Source: JBEIUO01 sp964549785
GTDB taxonomy: Bacteria > Planctomycetota > Phycisphaerae > Phycisphaerales > UBA1924
Direction: 5' to 3'
Assembly (NCBI GenBank): GCA_964549785.1
Contig: CAZJXA010000219.1
Location: 1-5,699, forward strand
Length of the DNA stretch: 5,699 bases
The position numbers and the translations under genes are program-made. Positions 1-5,635 of this stretch are shown here, piece by piece. Below the pieces are notes generated by a model that was not told the DNA's origin, did not search any database, and worked only from the letters and a program-made list of their open reading frames with translations. Each line of letters begins with the position of its first letter. Position 1 is the stretch's first letter.

Positions 1-1031
1 GGGCAGGCGGTGCCCAGGCCCAGGACGTTGTACTTGCGGCCGATGTCGAAATCCATCTCTGCGTGGTATTGATCGGTGCCCAGCACGCCCATGGAGATGC
101 CGCCAGCGATGGCGCCCTTGAACTTTTTGCCATTGCGCATGCCGTTGCAGAGTTTGGGGTGCTCAATGATGGTGCTGAGTTTGGTGCCGAGTTCGAGTTC
201 GAAGGTGCCGGGGCGGTTGACGTGTCCGGAGACTCCCATCAATTTGGTGCCGAAACTCGCGGGAGCGCCGGCGAAGGTGCTGGCGGTGCCCTGCTTCATA
301 AACCACTCGGCACCGTTCTCGATGATGCTGGGCAGGTGGGCGAGGGTTTCGACGTTGTTGATGATGGTGGGTTTGCCGAAGAGTCCCTTGATGGCCGGGA
401 AGGGGGGCTTGATGCGAGGCCAGCCGCGCTTTCCTTCCAAGGCTTCGAGGAGGCCGGTTTCTTCGCCGCAGATGTAGGCGCCCGCGCCGCGGTGGACGTA
501 GCACTCGACGCCTTTGCCGAAGATGCCGTTGGCGTAGGCCTCTTTGAGGGCGTTCTCGAGGACGCGGGCCTGGTGGTGGTATTCGCCGCGGATGAAGATG
601 TAGGCGGTGCGGATTCGGCAGGCGTGGCAGCAGATGGCGATGCCTTCGAGCATCAGGTGGGGATCAAAGTCCATGAGGAGGCGGTCTTTGAAGGTTCCCG
701 GCTCGGATTCATCAGCGTTGATGGCGAGGTAGCGCTGGCCGGGGTCTTCTTCGTTTCCCGCTTCGTCAACTTTCAGCTTGGGCAGGAAAGTCCATTTCAA
801 CCCAGTGGGGAAGCCAGCGCCGCCCCGCCCACGAAGCACAGACTTCTTGACCTCGTCGGTCACGGCGTCGGGCTTCATCGTGAGGGCTTTTCGGAGGCCG
901 ATGTAGCCGCCGGTCTGGACGTATTCGTCGTACCCCACGATGTGGCGGTCCTTGGGGTCGGCATAGGGCCAACAGGGAATGCGCTTGGTGAGGATGGGGC
1001 CGGAAAGGTTCGGATTAATGTCGGTGGACAT
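1..1031 (-). CDS. nuoF: NADH-quinone oxidoreductase subunit F (NuoF), C-terminus cut off by window edge
   Basis: NuoF is the peripheral-arm subunit of complex I that binds NADH and FMN, takes hydride from NADH and passes electrons to iron-sulfur clusters on the cytoplasmic side. The 343 complete codons seen contain the family signatures in order: the glycine-rich FMN/NADH loop GRGGAGFPTGLKW (residues 68-80), NADESEPGTFKDR (105-117), GAGAYICGEETGL (182-194) and the NNVET segment (225-229). Family members are usually about 430-450 residues, so roughly 100 residues are missing beyond base 1, including the C-terminal SxxCGxCxPCR-type 4Fe-4S site. The ATG at 1031 is chosen because an in-frame stop lies five codons upstream (1044-1046) and the N-terminus aligns well from there. 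No Shine-Dalgarno is visible. The gene lies 76 bases after the DUF695/RraB gene on the same strand. No nuoE precedes it, although nuoE often does in other bacteria. The identification rests on read motifs and is very secure. Confidence 0.96.
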   Translation of the reverse strand, partial: MSTDINPNLSGPILTKRIPCWPYADPKDRHIVGYDEYVQTGGYIGLRKALTMKPDAVTDEVKKSVLRGRGGAGFPTGLKWTFLPKLKVDEAGNEEDPGQRYLAINADESEPGTFKDRLLMDFDPHLMLEGIAICCHACRIRTAYIFIRGEYHHQARVLENALKEAYANGIFGKGVECYVHRGAGAYICGEETGLLEALEGKRGWPRIKPPFPAIKGLFGKPTIINNVETLAHLPSIIENGAEWFMKQGTASTFAGAPASFGTKLMGVSGHVNRPGTFELELGTKLSTIIEHPKLCNGMRNGKKFKGAIAGGISMGVLGTDQYHAEMDFDIGRKYNVLGLGTAC

Positions 1032-1035
1032 GCAG

Positions 1036-1048
1036 GCGGAAGGTTAGG
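1036..1048 (-). promoter_or_regulatory. Weak copy of the start-proximal CTATCTTTCCGC-type element before nuoF
   Basis: Read on the minus strand this is CCTAACCTTCCGC, ending four bases before the nuoF ATG. It matches 10 of 13 positions of the element lying before the two upstream genes (1867-1879 and 2451-2463), at nearly the same distance from the start codon. It could be a -10-containing promoter core or a translation-initiation sequence. The match is short and the bases further upstream do not align, so chance is possible. Confidence 0.25.
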
Positions 1049-1107
1049 AGGACGGATGAATCACCGCCGTGCCAAACTTCGCGGCCACTTCTCGGCCCAT
1101 GTGCCGC

Positions 1108-1863
1108 TCAGCCTTTGACGATCTCGGTTTCCCAACCGTCGTACATGCCGCCCAATTCGGAGGCCATTTCGTCGGCCGCGGAAGTGCGGTCGAAGATTTC
1201 TTCGATATCAGGTGAGCCGTTGTGGGTGAATGAGACGAGGTAATCGCCGGTGTCGCCTTCTTCGGTGGGCTCGACCTCGAACTCGTTTTCCTTAGCCCAT
1301 TCCGCGAACTCCTCGGCGGCTTCGGCGTCCTCGAAGTAGGCGAAATGCTGGATGGAGCGCGGGCTCTTGAGGTCGTCGCCGTTTTCCTCGAGTTGGCGAA
1401 TCACCATCATGTCGCCGTTCCAGCGGATTTCGGCGGGCGTGGGGCAGACGGTCTCGATGAAGATCTCACCATCGGCGTCCTCGAGGGTTGACACCTCGCC
1501 CTTGTGGCTCTTCCACCCGGCGACAACTTTCTCGGCAGTGGCCGTCGAAGCGGAAGCTTTCTTGGTGTAGAAATAGGCGGTGCGTTCGTTGCGGTGCATC
1601 AACGTCGCGACAAAGACGGCGTCGCCACCTTTTTCAACCTGTTCGGCGAGGGCGTCTTCCATGGCACCCAAGGCCTCAAACTCGGCCCGCCCGGGCATCC
1701 CCTGCCCGTTCGCGGACTGAAGGGTGATGGTCACGCGGAGGAGCGTCCGCCGACCCGATTCGGGGCCTTTCTCCAGCCATTCGTGGTTGAGATTGACGGT
1801 GCCGGGGCTGTCGTCGATATCCCGGAGGAAGGTGGTCCACTGCTCGTCGTTTTCGTGGGTCAT
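1108..1863 (-). CDS. DUF695 domain fused to RraB-like (RNase E inhibitor family) domain
   Basis: This acidic, soluble protein of 251 residues has no signal peptide or membrane segment. Residues about 8-160 resemble DUF695, a family of unknown function: WTTFLRDIDD near the start, a strand-rich LLRVTITLQS stretch (41-50), then RTAYFYTKK (94-102). Residues about 168-250 resemble RraB, known in E. coli as a protein that binds RNase E and inhibits it: IQHFAYFEDAEAAEEFAEWA (171-190), a strand-like DYLVSFTHN (207-215), and the closing LGGMYDGWETEI (237-248). E. coli RraB lacks the DUF695 part. RNase E inhibition is family knowledge only; nothing here proves it. The ATG at 1863 is chosen because the frame stays open upstream, but that part is Arg/Pro-rich and is simply the antisense-phase reading of the DinB gene region. 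There is no Shine-Dalgarno, and a repeated element abuts the start. Domain calls are from pattern recognition; RraB is the surer of the two. Confidence 0.85.
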   Translation of the reverse strand: MTHENDEQWTTFLRDIDDSPGTVNLNHEWLEKGPESGRRTLLRVTITLQSANGQGMPGRAEFEALGAMEDALAEQVEKGGDAVFVATLMHRNERTAYFYTKKASASTATAEKVVAGWKSHKGEVSTLEDADGEIFIETVCPTPAEIRWNGDMMVIRQLEENGDDLKSPRSIQHFAYFEDAEAAEEFAEWAKENEFEVEPTEEGDTGDYLVSFTHNGSPDIEEIFDRTSAADEMASELGGMYDGWETEIVKG

Positions 1864-1866
1864 GGG

Positions 1867-1896
1867 GCGGAAAGATAGCCGATGGCAGATGCCAAA
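1867..1896 (-). promoter_or_regulatory. Repeated 30-base upstream element, copy A (possible promoter of the DUF695/RraB gene)
   Basis: On the minus strand the element ends in GCTATCTTTCCGC, three bases before the ATG at 1863. It matches 24 of 30 bases, with the 13 nearest the gene identical, to the block at 2451-2480 before the DinB gene. TATCTT (1871-1876 on the complement) fits a -10 box at four of six positions. Its distance to the ATG would put the transcription start at or near the start codon, giving a leaderless message, in line with the absent ribosome binding site. No good -35 box at 16-18 bases spacing is visible. The promoter role is inference; the repeat itself is seen directly. 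Confidence 0.45.
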
Positions 1897-1963
1897 GCAC
1901 AGACGGGAGGAATTGGCACGGGTGGGGGTCTGCAGCGCACCGCCCGAGGATTCCCGATGCACC

Positions 1964-1978
1964 GCAAGGACGCCTTGC
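1964..1978 (-). terminator. Short hairpin just after the DinB-family gene stop
   Basis: GCAAGG and CCTTGC form a perfect 6-base stem with a 3-base loop, beginning one base after the TGA at 1980-1982 on the minus strand. No T-run follows, so it is not a classical rho-independent terminator. It could mark the transcript 3' end or slow exonucleases, or be chance. The placement directly at the stop codon is the main support. Confidence 0.3.
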
Positions 1979-1979
1979 C

Positions 1980-2450
1980 TCAGGCCGAGGCCACCCCGAG
2001 GGCCGCGCGTTTGGCCGCCGCGAAGGGGGCGTGATGGTCCATGTGATGGACGTAGAGGGCGACCATTTCGGCCAAGGTGACACGGCCACGCTGGTTGTGG
2101 ATCCCCGAGCGTTGGAAGGCGGCGTCGGGCAGGGCCCGGAGGACTTCGCCGGTGTGAAGGCGGTTGAGGCGGAAGAGATCGCACGCGAGAGCGACGTCCA
2201 CGGCCTTGTAGAGCGTCGCCGCGAAGGCGGTCTCGTCGTAGGCGATGAGGAGGGGAAAACTCTCGGCGGCGATCCGCTTCATGCGGTGGCCGGCGGCGAG
2301 GTCGCTGTCGAGCATGTGGACGACGAGTTGCCGCATGGACCAGGCGCCGGGGACGGCATGGGCGTCCAGTTGCATGTCCGATAACCCATCGCACCATCGG
2401 CGGAGGTCGTCGGCTTGGGCGATGAAGCGGTCGGTGAGCGTGTGGTCCAT
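1980..2450 (-). CDS. DinB-superfamily protein (YfiT-like four-helix metal-binding fold)
   Basis: This predicted protein of 156 residues is all-helical and soluble, the usual size for DinB/DinB_2 and YfiT-type proteins. Those are four-helix bundles that commonly hold a divalent metal on three histidines; some members are thiol transferases (bacillithiol or mycothiol S-transferases), and many have unknown substrates. Family-like features are the turn VPGAWSMRQLVVHMLDSD (33-50), whose His45 is the likely first ligand, and the late helix YVHHMDHHAPF (133-143), whose His135/136 and His139/140 supply an HxxxH-type pair. The ATG at 2450 gives this normal length and places the first helix (LTDRFIAQADDLRRW) at the start. 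The frame is open further upstream to about 2753, but that extension is low-complexity and not family-like. There is no Shine-Dalgarno; the start directly abuts a repeated promoter-like element. The gene is transcribed away from the helicase gene. The superfamily call is solid, but the reaction is unknown. Confidence 0.85.
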   Translation of the reverse strand: MDHTLTDRFIAQADDLRRWCDGLSDMQLDAHAVPGAWSMRQLVVHMLDSDLAAGHRMKRIAAESFPLLIAYDETAFAATLYKAVDVALACDLFRLNRLHTGEVLRALPDAAFQRSGIHNQRGRVTLAEMVALYVHHMDHHAPFAAAKRAALGVASA

Positions 2451-2480
2451 GCGGAAAGATAGCGGGTCGTAGACGGCAAA
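2451..2480 (-). promoter_or_regulatory. Repeated 30-base upstream element, copy B (possible promoter of the DinB-family gene)
   Basis: On the minus strand GCTATCTTTCCGC runs directly into the ATG at 2450 with no spacer. It is the partner of the block at 1867-1896 (24 of 30 identical). A second stretch of similarity lies further out (about 2500-2520 against 1901-1917: AGACGGG, then AGG, then TTGGC/CTGGC), separated here by some 20 extra bases. TATCTT could be a -10 box placing the transcript start at the ATG. The promoter role is inferred. Confidence 0.45.
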
Positions 2481-2524
2481 CGGCAAAGCGCCGATGCCGA
2501 GACGGGGGAGGCAACTGGCGCTGC

Positions 2525-2559
2525 GCACGCCTCGTGAGGGAAAACCCTGCGCGGCGTGC
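2525..2559. repeat. Nested inverted repeat in the divergent intergenic region
   Basis: GCACGCC (2525-2531) pairs with GGCGTGC (2553-2559), 7 perfect bases. Inside it AGGG (2537-2540) and CCCT (2545-2548) form a second short stem closed by AAAA. It lies about 75 bases upstream of the DinB-gene start and about 150 bases upstream of the possible helicase promoter. It may be an operator, a REP-like dispersed element, or part of a leader RNA if transcription starts further out. Whether it recurs elsewhere cannot be seen from this window. Confidence 0.45.
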
Positions 2560-2701
2560 CTACACTTCGTCATTGCCGGTGGCCTCGAATCCGCGGCGGG
2601 CGTTACAAACGACCCTCCGCCCGAGTCTCTGCTGGCGGCGTCGGCGTTTGTCCTTTTTCGGATGGACCCGGTGCTCACAGAGTACGGCCCCACTTGTCCA
2701 A
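2560..2701. other. Divergent intergenic stretch with no recognisable gene
   Basis: Between the nested inverted repeat and the possible helicase promoter I see no coding signal, RNA gene or clear motif. Both strands have open frames across it, as expected in GC-rich DNA, but the predicted peptides are low-complexity and resemble no family I know. It probably carries upstream regulatory DNA for one or both flanking genes. Confidence 0.5.
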
Positions 2702-2730
2702 TTGGCTTGGGTAAGGAATGCCCGAATATT
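2702..2730 (+). promoter_or_regulatory. Possible sigma70-type promoter for the helicase gene
   Basis: TTGGCT (2702-2707) resembles a -35 box and AATATT (2725-2730) a -10 box, with 17 bases between them. Each matches the E. coli consensus at four of six positions. The start would fall near 2737, giving a leader of about 130 bases to the preferred TTG start, or about 53 to the GTG at 2790. This is the most AT-rich spot of the divergent region. In a non-proteobacterial host this match is only suggestive. Confidence 0.3.
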
Positions 2731-2732
2731 GA

Positions 2733-2752
2733 TGTGGGCCTTTTTGCCCGCA
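2733..2752 (+). other. Small stem-loop upstream of the helicase gene
   Basis: TGTGGGC (2733-2739) pairs with GCCCGCA (2746-2752) over seven positions, one a U-G wobble, with a CTTTTT loop. If the promoter at 2702-2730 is right, transcription starts inside this structure; if transcription starts earlier, it would be part of the leader. No T-run follows, so it is not a terminator. Confidence 0.25.
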
Positions 2753-2787
2753 CGATGCTGACACCTTTTCGCGCCCGCGTGATGGTC

Positions 2788-2817
2788 CGGTGATCCCGGA
2801 CCCGCGATTCGGGACCG
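2788..2817 (+). other. Bulged stem-loop in the helicase leader covering the alternative GTG start
   Basis: CGGT (2788-2791) pairs with ACCG (2814-2817) and CCCG (2795-2798) with CGGG (2810-2813). A 3-base bulge (GAT) lies on the left arm and the loop has 11 bases. The GTG at 2790-2792 sits in the stem, which makes it a poor initiation site and favours the downstream TTG. It may influence translation or RNA stability of the helicase message. The stem is short, so confidence is limited. Confidence 0.3.
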
Positions 2818-2854
2818 AGAACGGTGCGGATGTTCGGAGCGGACGCGAGGCCTT

Positions 2855-2858
2855 GGAG
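2855..2858 (+). promoter_or_regulatory. GGAG ribosome binding site that favours the TTG 2868 start
   Basis: GGAG is followed by nine bases and then TTG at 2868-2870, in frame with the helicase. It is the only convincing Shine-Dalgarno before the helicase motifs; the GTG at 2790 has none. It decides the preferred start, although a spacing of nine bases is slightly long and TTG is an uncommon start codon. Confidence 0.4.
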
Positions 2859-2867
2859 ATCGCTTTC

Positions 2868-4652
2868 TTGGTTCAGAACACTTCCTCGTCCGTTTCTTCG
2901 TCTCCGTCCGTTCCCCCGACCCTTTCCAACTTTTCACATCTTCCACCCGCGCTCGCCGCAGCGGTCGGCGGTCCTCAGCCGTTTTCGTCGTTCGGGCTGG
3001 CGACACCGATCCTCAATGTGCTGAAGGAGCAGGGGTATCACACGCCCACCCCGATTCAGGCCGAGACGATCCCGCTCATCCTCGGTGGTCGTGACGTTCT
3101 TGGGTGCGCTCAGACGGGCACCGGGAAGACGGCGGCCTTCGCGTTGCCGATCATTCACTCGCTGATGAGCAGCACGGTGGACAAGACCCGCAAGGGGCCG
3201 GTCCTGCCACGGGTGCTGGTGCTATCGCCGACGCGAGAACTCGCGACGCAGATCGCGGACAGTTTCGTGACGTACGGCGCGTATTCCGGCCTCAGCGTCG
3301 GGTGCGTCTTCGGCGGCGTTTCGCAGTTTCACCAGGTGCGGGCGTTGCACCGGGGCGTCGATGTCCTGATCGCCACGCCGGGCCGCCTGATGGACCTTAT
3401 GGAGCAGGGGCACGTCATCCTCTCGAACATCAAGGTGTTCGTGCTGGACGAGGCGGACCGAATGCTGGACATGGGGTTCATCAATCCCATCCGCATGATC
3501 GCCTCGAAGGTGCCGCAGGGTCGGCAGACGCTGCTCTTCTCGGCGACGATGCCGCGGGAGATCATGCACTTGGCGGATTCGTTGCTGACGAAGCCGGCGA
3601 AGGTGTCGGTAACGCCGGTGGCGAGCGCTGCACCGCTCATTGAGCAGCGGCTGTACCACGTCCCCCGCAACAGCAAGACCACGCTGCTGCGTGAACTCCT
3701 GAATGACGCGACCGTCACGCGGGCCTTGGTGTTCACCAAGACCAAACACGGGGCGGACAAGCTCACCAAGAAGTTGAACCTGGGCGGGATCAAGGCCGAC
3801 GTGATCCACGGCAACAAGGCCCAGAATTATCGCACGCGGGCGCTCGAGCTGTTCCGCTCGGGCAAGTCACGCGTGCTGGTCGCGACGGACGTGGCCGCCC
3901 GCGGGCTGGACGTCGATGGCATTTCGCTGGTGGTGAACTTTGATCTGCCGATGGAGCCCGAGGCGTATGTCCACCGCATCGGCCGTACCGGGCGGGCGGG
4001 TAACACCGGCGTGGCGGTGAGTTTCTGTGACTCGGAGGAACGCGGCCTGCTGCGTGATATCGAGCGGCTGACGGCGAAGCGAATCCCGGTGATCGCGATG
4101 CCACAGTTTTCGCCCGAGGCGATCGCGGCGGATGCGAAGGCCCAGCGCGACCCAGAGGAGCGGGACTACCGCGATGCCCGCACGGGCCGGCGCGAGAGCC
4201 GGAGCGAGGGGCAGCGTCCGGGGCAAGGCCGTCCTCGGGATGGCGGCTCTTTTGGGGGTTCGGGAAGTGGGTCAGGTGGGGGCTCGGGGCGGCGTGCCGC
4301 GACGTTGCCGCCGTCTCAGGGCCTTCCTCACGAGCACGCGGCACCCGCCCGCGGACCGTCGGAACTTCGCTTGCCACCGAACCGCGAGATTGTGCGGGCC
4401 GAGCGCCCGCACCATCCGGCGCGGGCGGACAAGCCGAGCACCGGCCCCAAGCAGTATTCCAGTCAGGGCACCGGACAGGGCGGCCGGCCTGCCGCGAAAG
4501 CGGCCCGACCGATGCACGGGCCGGGTCCCAAATCGGGCGGAACCGGCGTTCGGAGCACGTCCGGAGGTCCTCGCGGATCGTCCGGCCCCGCCGGTGATCG
4601 CGGCCCCAACAAGAGTTGGAACGCACGAACCACCAAGACCCGTCGGGCCTAA
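2868..4652 (+). CDS. DEAD-box ATP-dependent RNA helicase, RhlE type, with long basic tail
   Basis: This enzyme unwinds short RNA duplexes using ATP; RhlE-type members act in ribosome assembly and RNA turnover, often in the cold. All superfamily 2 motifs are present (numbered from the alternative GTG 2790; subtract 26 for TTG 2868): Q motif with FSSFGL and GYHTPTPIQ (65-90), Walker A AQTGTGKT (107-114), PTRELATQ (147-154), TPGRL (196-200), DEAD (220-223), SAT (251-253), ALVFTKTK (312-319), VATDVAARGLDV (364-375) and HRIGRTGR (395-402). The ATPase/helicase core ends near 435. Residues about 450-620 are a disordered, basic tail rich in Gly, Arg, Pro and Ser, typical of RNA-binding extensions. 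A Ser/Pro-rich segment precedes the Q motif. There is no in-frame ATG before the core, so the start is non-AUG: TTG 2868 is preferred because of GGAG upstream, and GTG 2790 would add 26 residues. The gene stands alone, divergent from the DinB gene, and ends in a strong terminator. RhlE, rather than CsdA or DbpA, is likely but not proved. Confidence 0.93.
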   Translation: MVQNTSSSVSSSPSVPPTLSNFSHLPPALAAAVGGPQPFSSFGLATPILNVLKEQGYHTPTPIQAETIPLILGGRDVLGCAQTGTGKTAAFALPIIHSLMSSTVDKTRKGPVLPRVLVLSPTRELATQIADSFVTYGAYSGLSVGCVFGGVSQFHQVRALHRGVDVLIATPGRLMDLMEQGHVILSNIKVFVLDEADRMLDMGFINPIRMIASKVPQGRQTLLFSATMPREIMHLADSLLTKPAKVSVTPVASAAPLIEQRLYHVPRNSKTTLLRELLNDATVTRALVFTKTKHGADKLTKKLNLGGIKADVIHGNKAQNYRTRALELFRSGKSRVLVATDVAARGLDVDGISLVVNFDLPMEPEAYVHRIGRTGRAGNTGVAVSFCDSEERGLLRDIERLTAKRIPVIAMPQFSPEAIAADAKAQRDPEERDYRDARTGRRESRSEGQRPGQGRPRDGGSFGGSGSGSGGGSGRRAATLPPSQGLPHEHAAPARGPSELRLPPNREIVRAERPHHPARADKPSTGPKQYSSQGTGQGGRPAAKAARPMHGPGPKSGGTGVRSTSGGPRGSSGPAGDRGPNKSWNARTTKTRRA

Positions 4653-4684
4653 GGGGACGGCGTCCGAACAGGTGAATAGAGACG

Positions 4685-4715
4685 CGACCGGAACAGACGT
4701 TCCGGTCGTTTTTTT
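4685..4715 (+). terminator. Rho-independent terminator of the helicase gene
   Basis: CGACCGGAAC (4685-4694) and GTTCCGGTCG (4699-4708) form a perfect 10-base stem with an AGAC loop, followed by seven T (4709-4715), 32 bases after the helicase stop. It lies between two convergent genes. On the other strand no T-run follows the stem, so it mainly serves the plus strand, though the hairpin could also mark the 3' end of the facing hydrolase message. Confidence 0.93.
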
Positions 4716-4765
4716 GTGACTGCGTTTTATTGTGCGACGGCGGTAATCTTGGCTGGCGAGCGGGA

Positions 4766-5635
4766 TCAGGGCATTGTCCACACGCTTGCAAAGTCACGAC
4801 CGATGACCCGGTGTTCCTCGCCGCCCGCGATCTTGAGAAGGCGTTCCAGCGGTTCGCCGACCGGTTCGTCGCTGAGTTCGAAGGTGGAATGGTGCATAGG
4901 CATCAGGAACTTGCCGCCCGCATCGGCGTTCATTTCCCAGACCTGTTCGGGGGAGGCGTGCTTGGCGATCCAAGGGTCGTAGGCGCCGATGCCGAAGATG
5001 GAAAGATCGGCGCCGCCGATGCCGCGAAACCCTTCGGATAGCGCGGTGTCACCCGCGAAGAGGACTTTGTGGTTGGAGTCTTCGAGGAGGTAGGCGTTGT
5101 GGCCGCGGTGGCGATCCCAGATGGTGCGCGCACCCCAGTGGCGGGTGGGGACCGCGTGGATGGTGAGCGTGTCGAGACGGACGGACTTGCCCCAGCTGAG
5201 CTCGATGATGCGGCCGAAGCCTTTGGGTATCAGGGCGGTGGTGTTGCCTGCGGTAACGACGATCGTGTTGGGATTGGCGAGGGCGCGGAGGGTGGGACGG
5301 TCGAGGTGATCGAAGTGGGCATGCGAAAGGAGGACGAGGTCGATGGGGGGAAGGGCTTTCGCATCAATCGAGGGGAGGCGGCGCTCTACGCCGAAGGTGT
5401 AGACGCCGACGTTGACGCCGATGCGGTGCGAGAAGACGGGGTCGGTGAGGATGGTCTTGCCGGCGTGGCGAATGAGGATGCTCGCGTGCCCGAGCCATGA
5501 AGCCGCCAAGGGCGATGCGAGGAGTGATTCGTGCCGCACGATCGCGGGCTCGAGCGCGTGCGAGGCGATGGCACGACGGATGGAGCCCATGATTTCGCGC
5601 GGGTAGCGACGGAAGCCGGACCGGGCCATTGCCAT
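4766..5635 (-). CDS. Metallo-beta-lactamase-fold hydrolase (UlaG / NAPE-PLD-like), start uncertain
   Basis: This is a zinc-dependent hydrolase of the beta-lactamase-like superfamily (COG2220 style). Read from the TTG at 5695 (309 residues), it shows WLGHASILI (67-75), the strand TILTDPVFS (81-89), the metal motif HAHFDH (125-130), RHW (185-187) with a further ligand His186, AGDT (214-217) with Asp216, IGAYDP (236-241) and MPMHHSTFELSDEP (265-278) with the last ligand histidine. The order TDPVFS, PPIDLVLLSH, RHW, GAYDP and the HxxTF-type end resemble N-acylphosphatidylethanolamine phospholipase D and relatives. The true substrate is unknown; lipids, phosphodiesters or lactones are possible. 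The frame is open to the right edge, so the start may be outside. The ATG at 5635 is chosen provisionally; ATGs at 5629 and 5590 and the TTG at 5695 are alternatives, none with a Shine-Dalgarno. The N-terminus has no clear signal peptide. It converges on the helicase gene with 113 bases between stops. Confidence 0.88.
   Translation of the reverse strand: MAMARSGFRRYPREIMGSIRRAIASHALEPAIVRHESLLASPLAASWLGHASILIRHAGKTILTDPVFSHRIGVNVGVYTFGVERRLPSIDAKALPPIDLVLLSHAHFDHLDRPTLRALANPNTIVVTAGNTTALIPKGFGRIIELSWGKSVRLDTLTIHAVPTRHWGARTIWDRHRGHNAYLLEDSNHKVLFAGDTALSEGFRGIGGADLSIFGIGAYDPWIAKHASPEQVWEMNADAGGKFLMPMHHSTFELSDEPVGEPLERLLKIAGGEEHRVIGRDFASVWTMP

Noticed and set aside
63..1118. Long plus-strand open frame (351 codons)
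   Set aside because: It lies antisense to nuoF, whose protein shows all family motifs. The plus-strand peptide is Gly/Ala/Val/Asp-rich without any recognisable domain, a typical mirror of GC-rich coding DNA.
1046..1118. 20-residue plus-strand frame (ATG 1056) preceded by a perfect AGGAGG
   Set aside because: The spacer is only four bases, the AGGAGG overlaps the element before nuoF on the other strand, and the peptide has no features. Chance is the simplest explanation.
1864..2514. Upstream extension of the DUF695/RraB frame to about 468 codons
   Set aside because: The added part is Arg/Pro/His-rich and overlaps the DinB gene in another frame on the same strand. Family similarity begins just after the ATG at 1863.
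2451..2753. Upstream extension of the DinB frame to 257 codons
   Set aside because: The extra residues are low-complexity and would cross the repeated element and the inverted repeat. DinB proteins are normally about 150-170 residues, matching the ATG at 2450.
2494..2793. 99-codon plus-strand frame ending over the GTG at 2790
   Set aside because: It has no ribosome binding site or recognisable family and spans the palindrome and the possible promoter. A small gene cannot be fully excluded, but nothing supports it.
3790..4797. Long frames antisense to, and out of phase with, the helicase tail (minus 3790-4797 and 4272-4781; plus 4132-4719)
   Set aside because: The peptides are Arg/Pro/Ala-rich shadows of the low-complexity GC-rich tail, and they run through the strong terminator.
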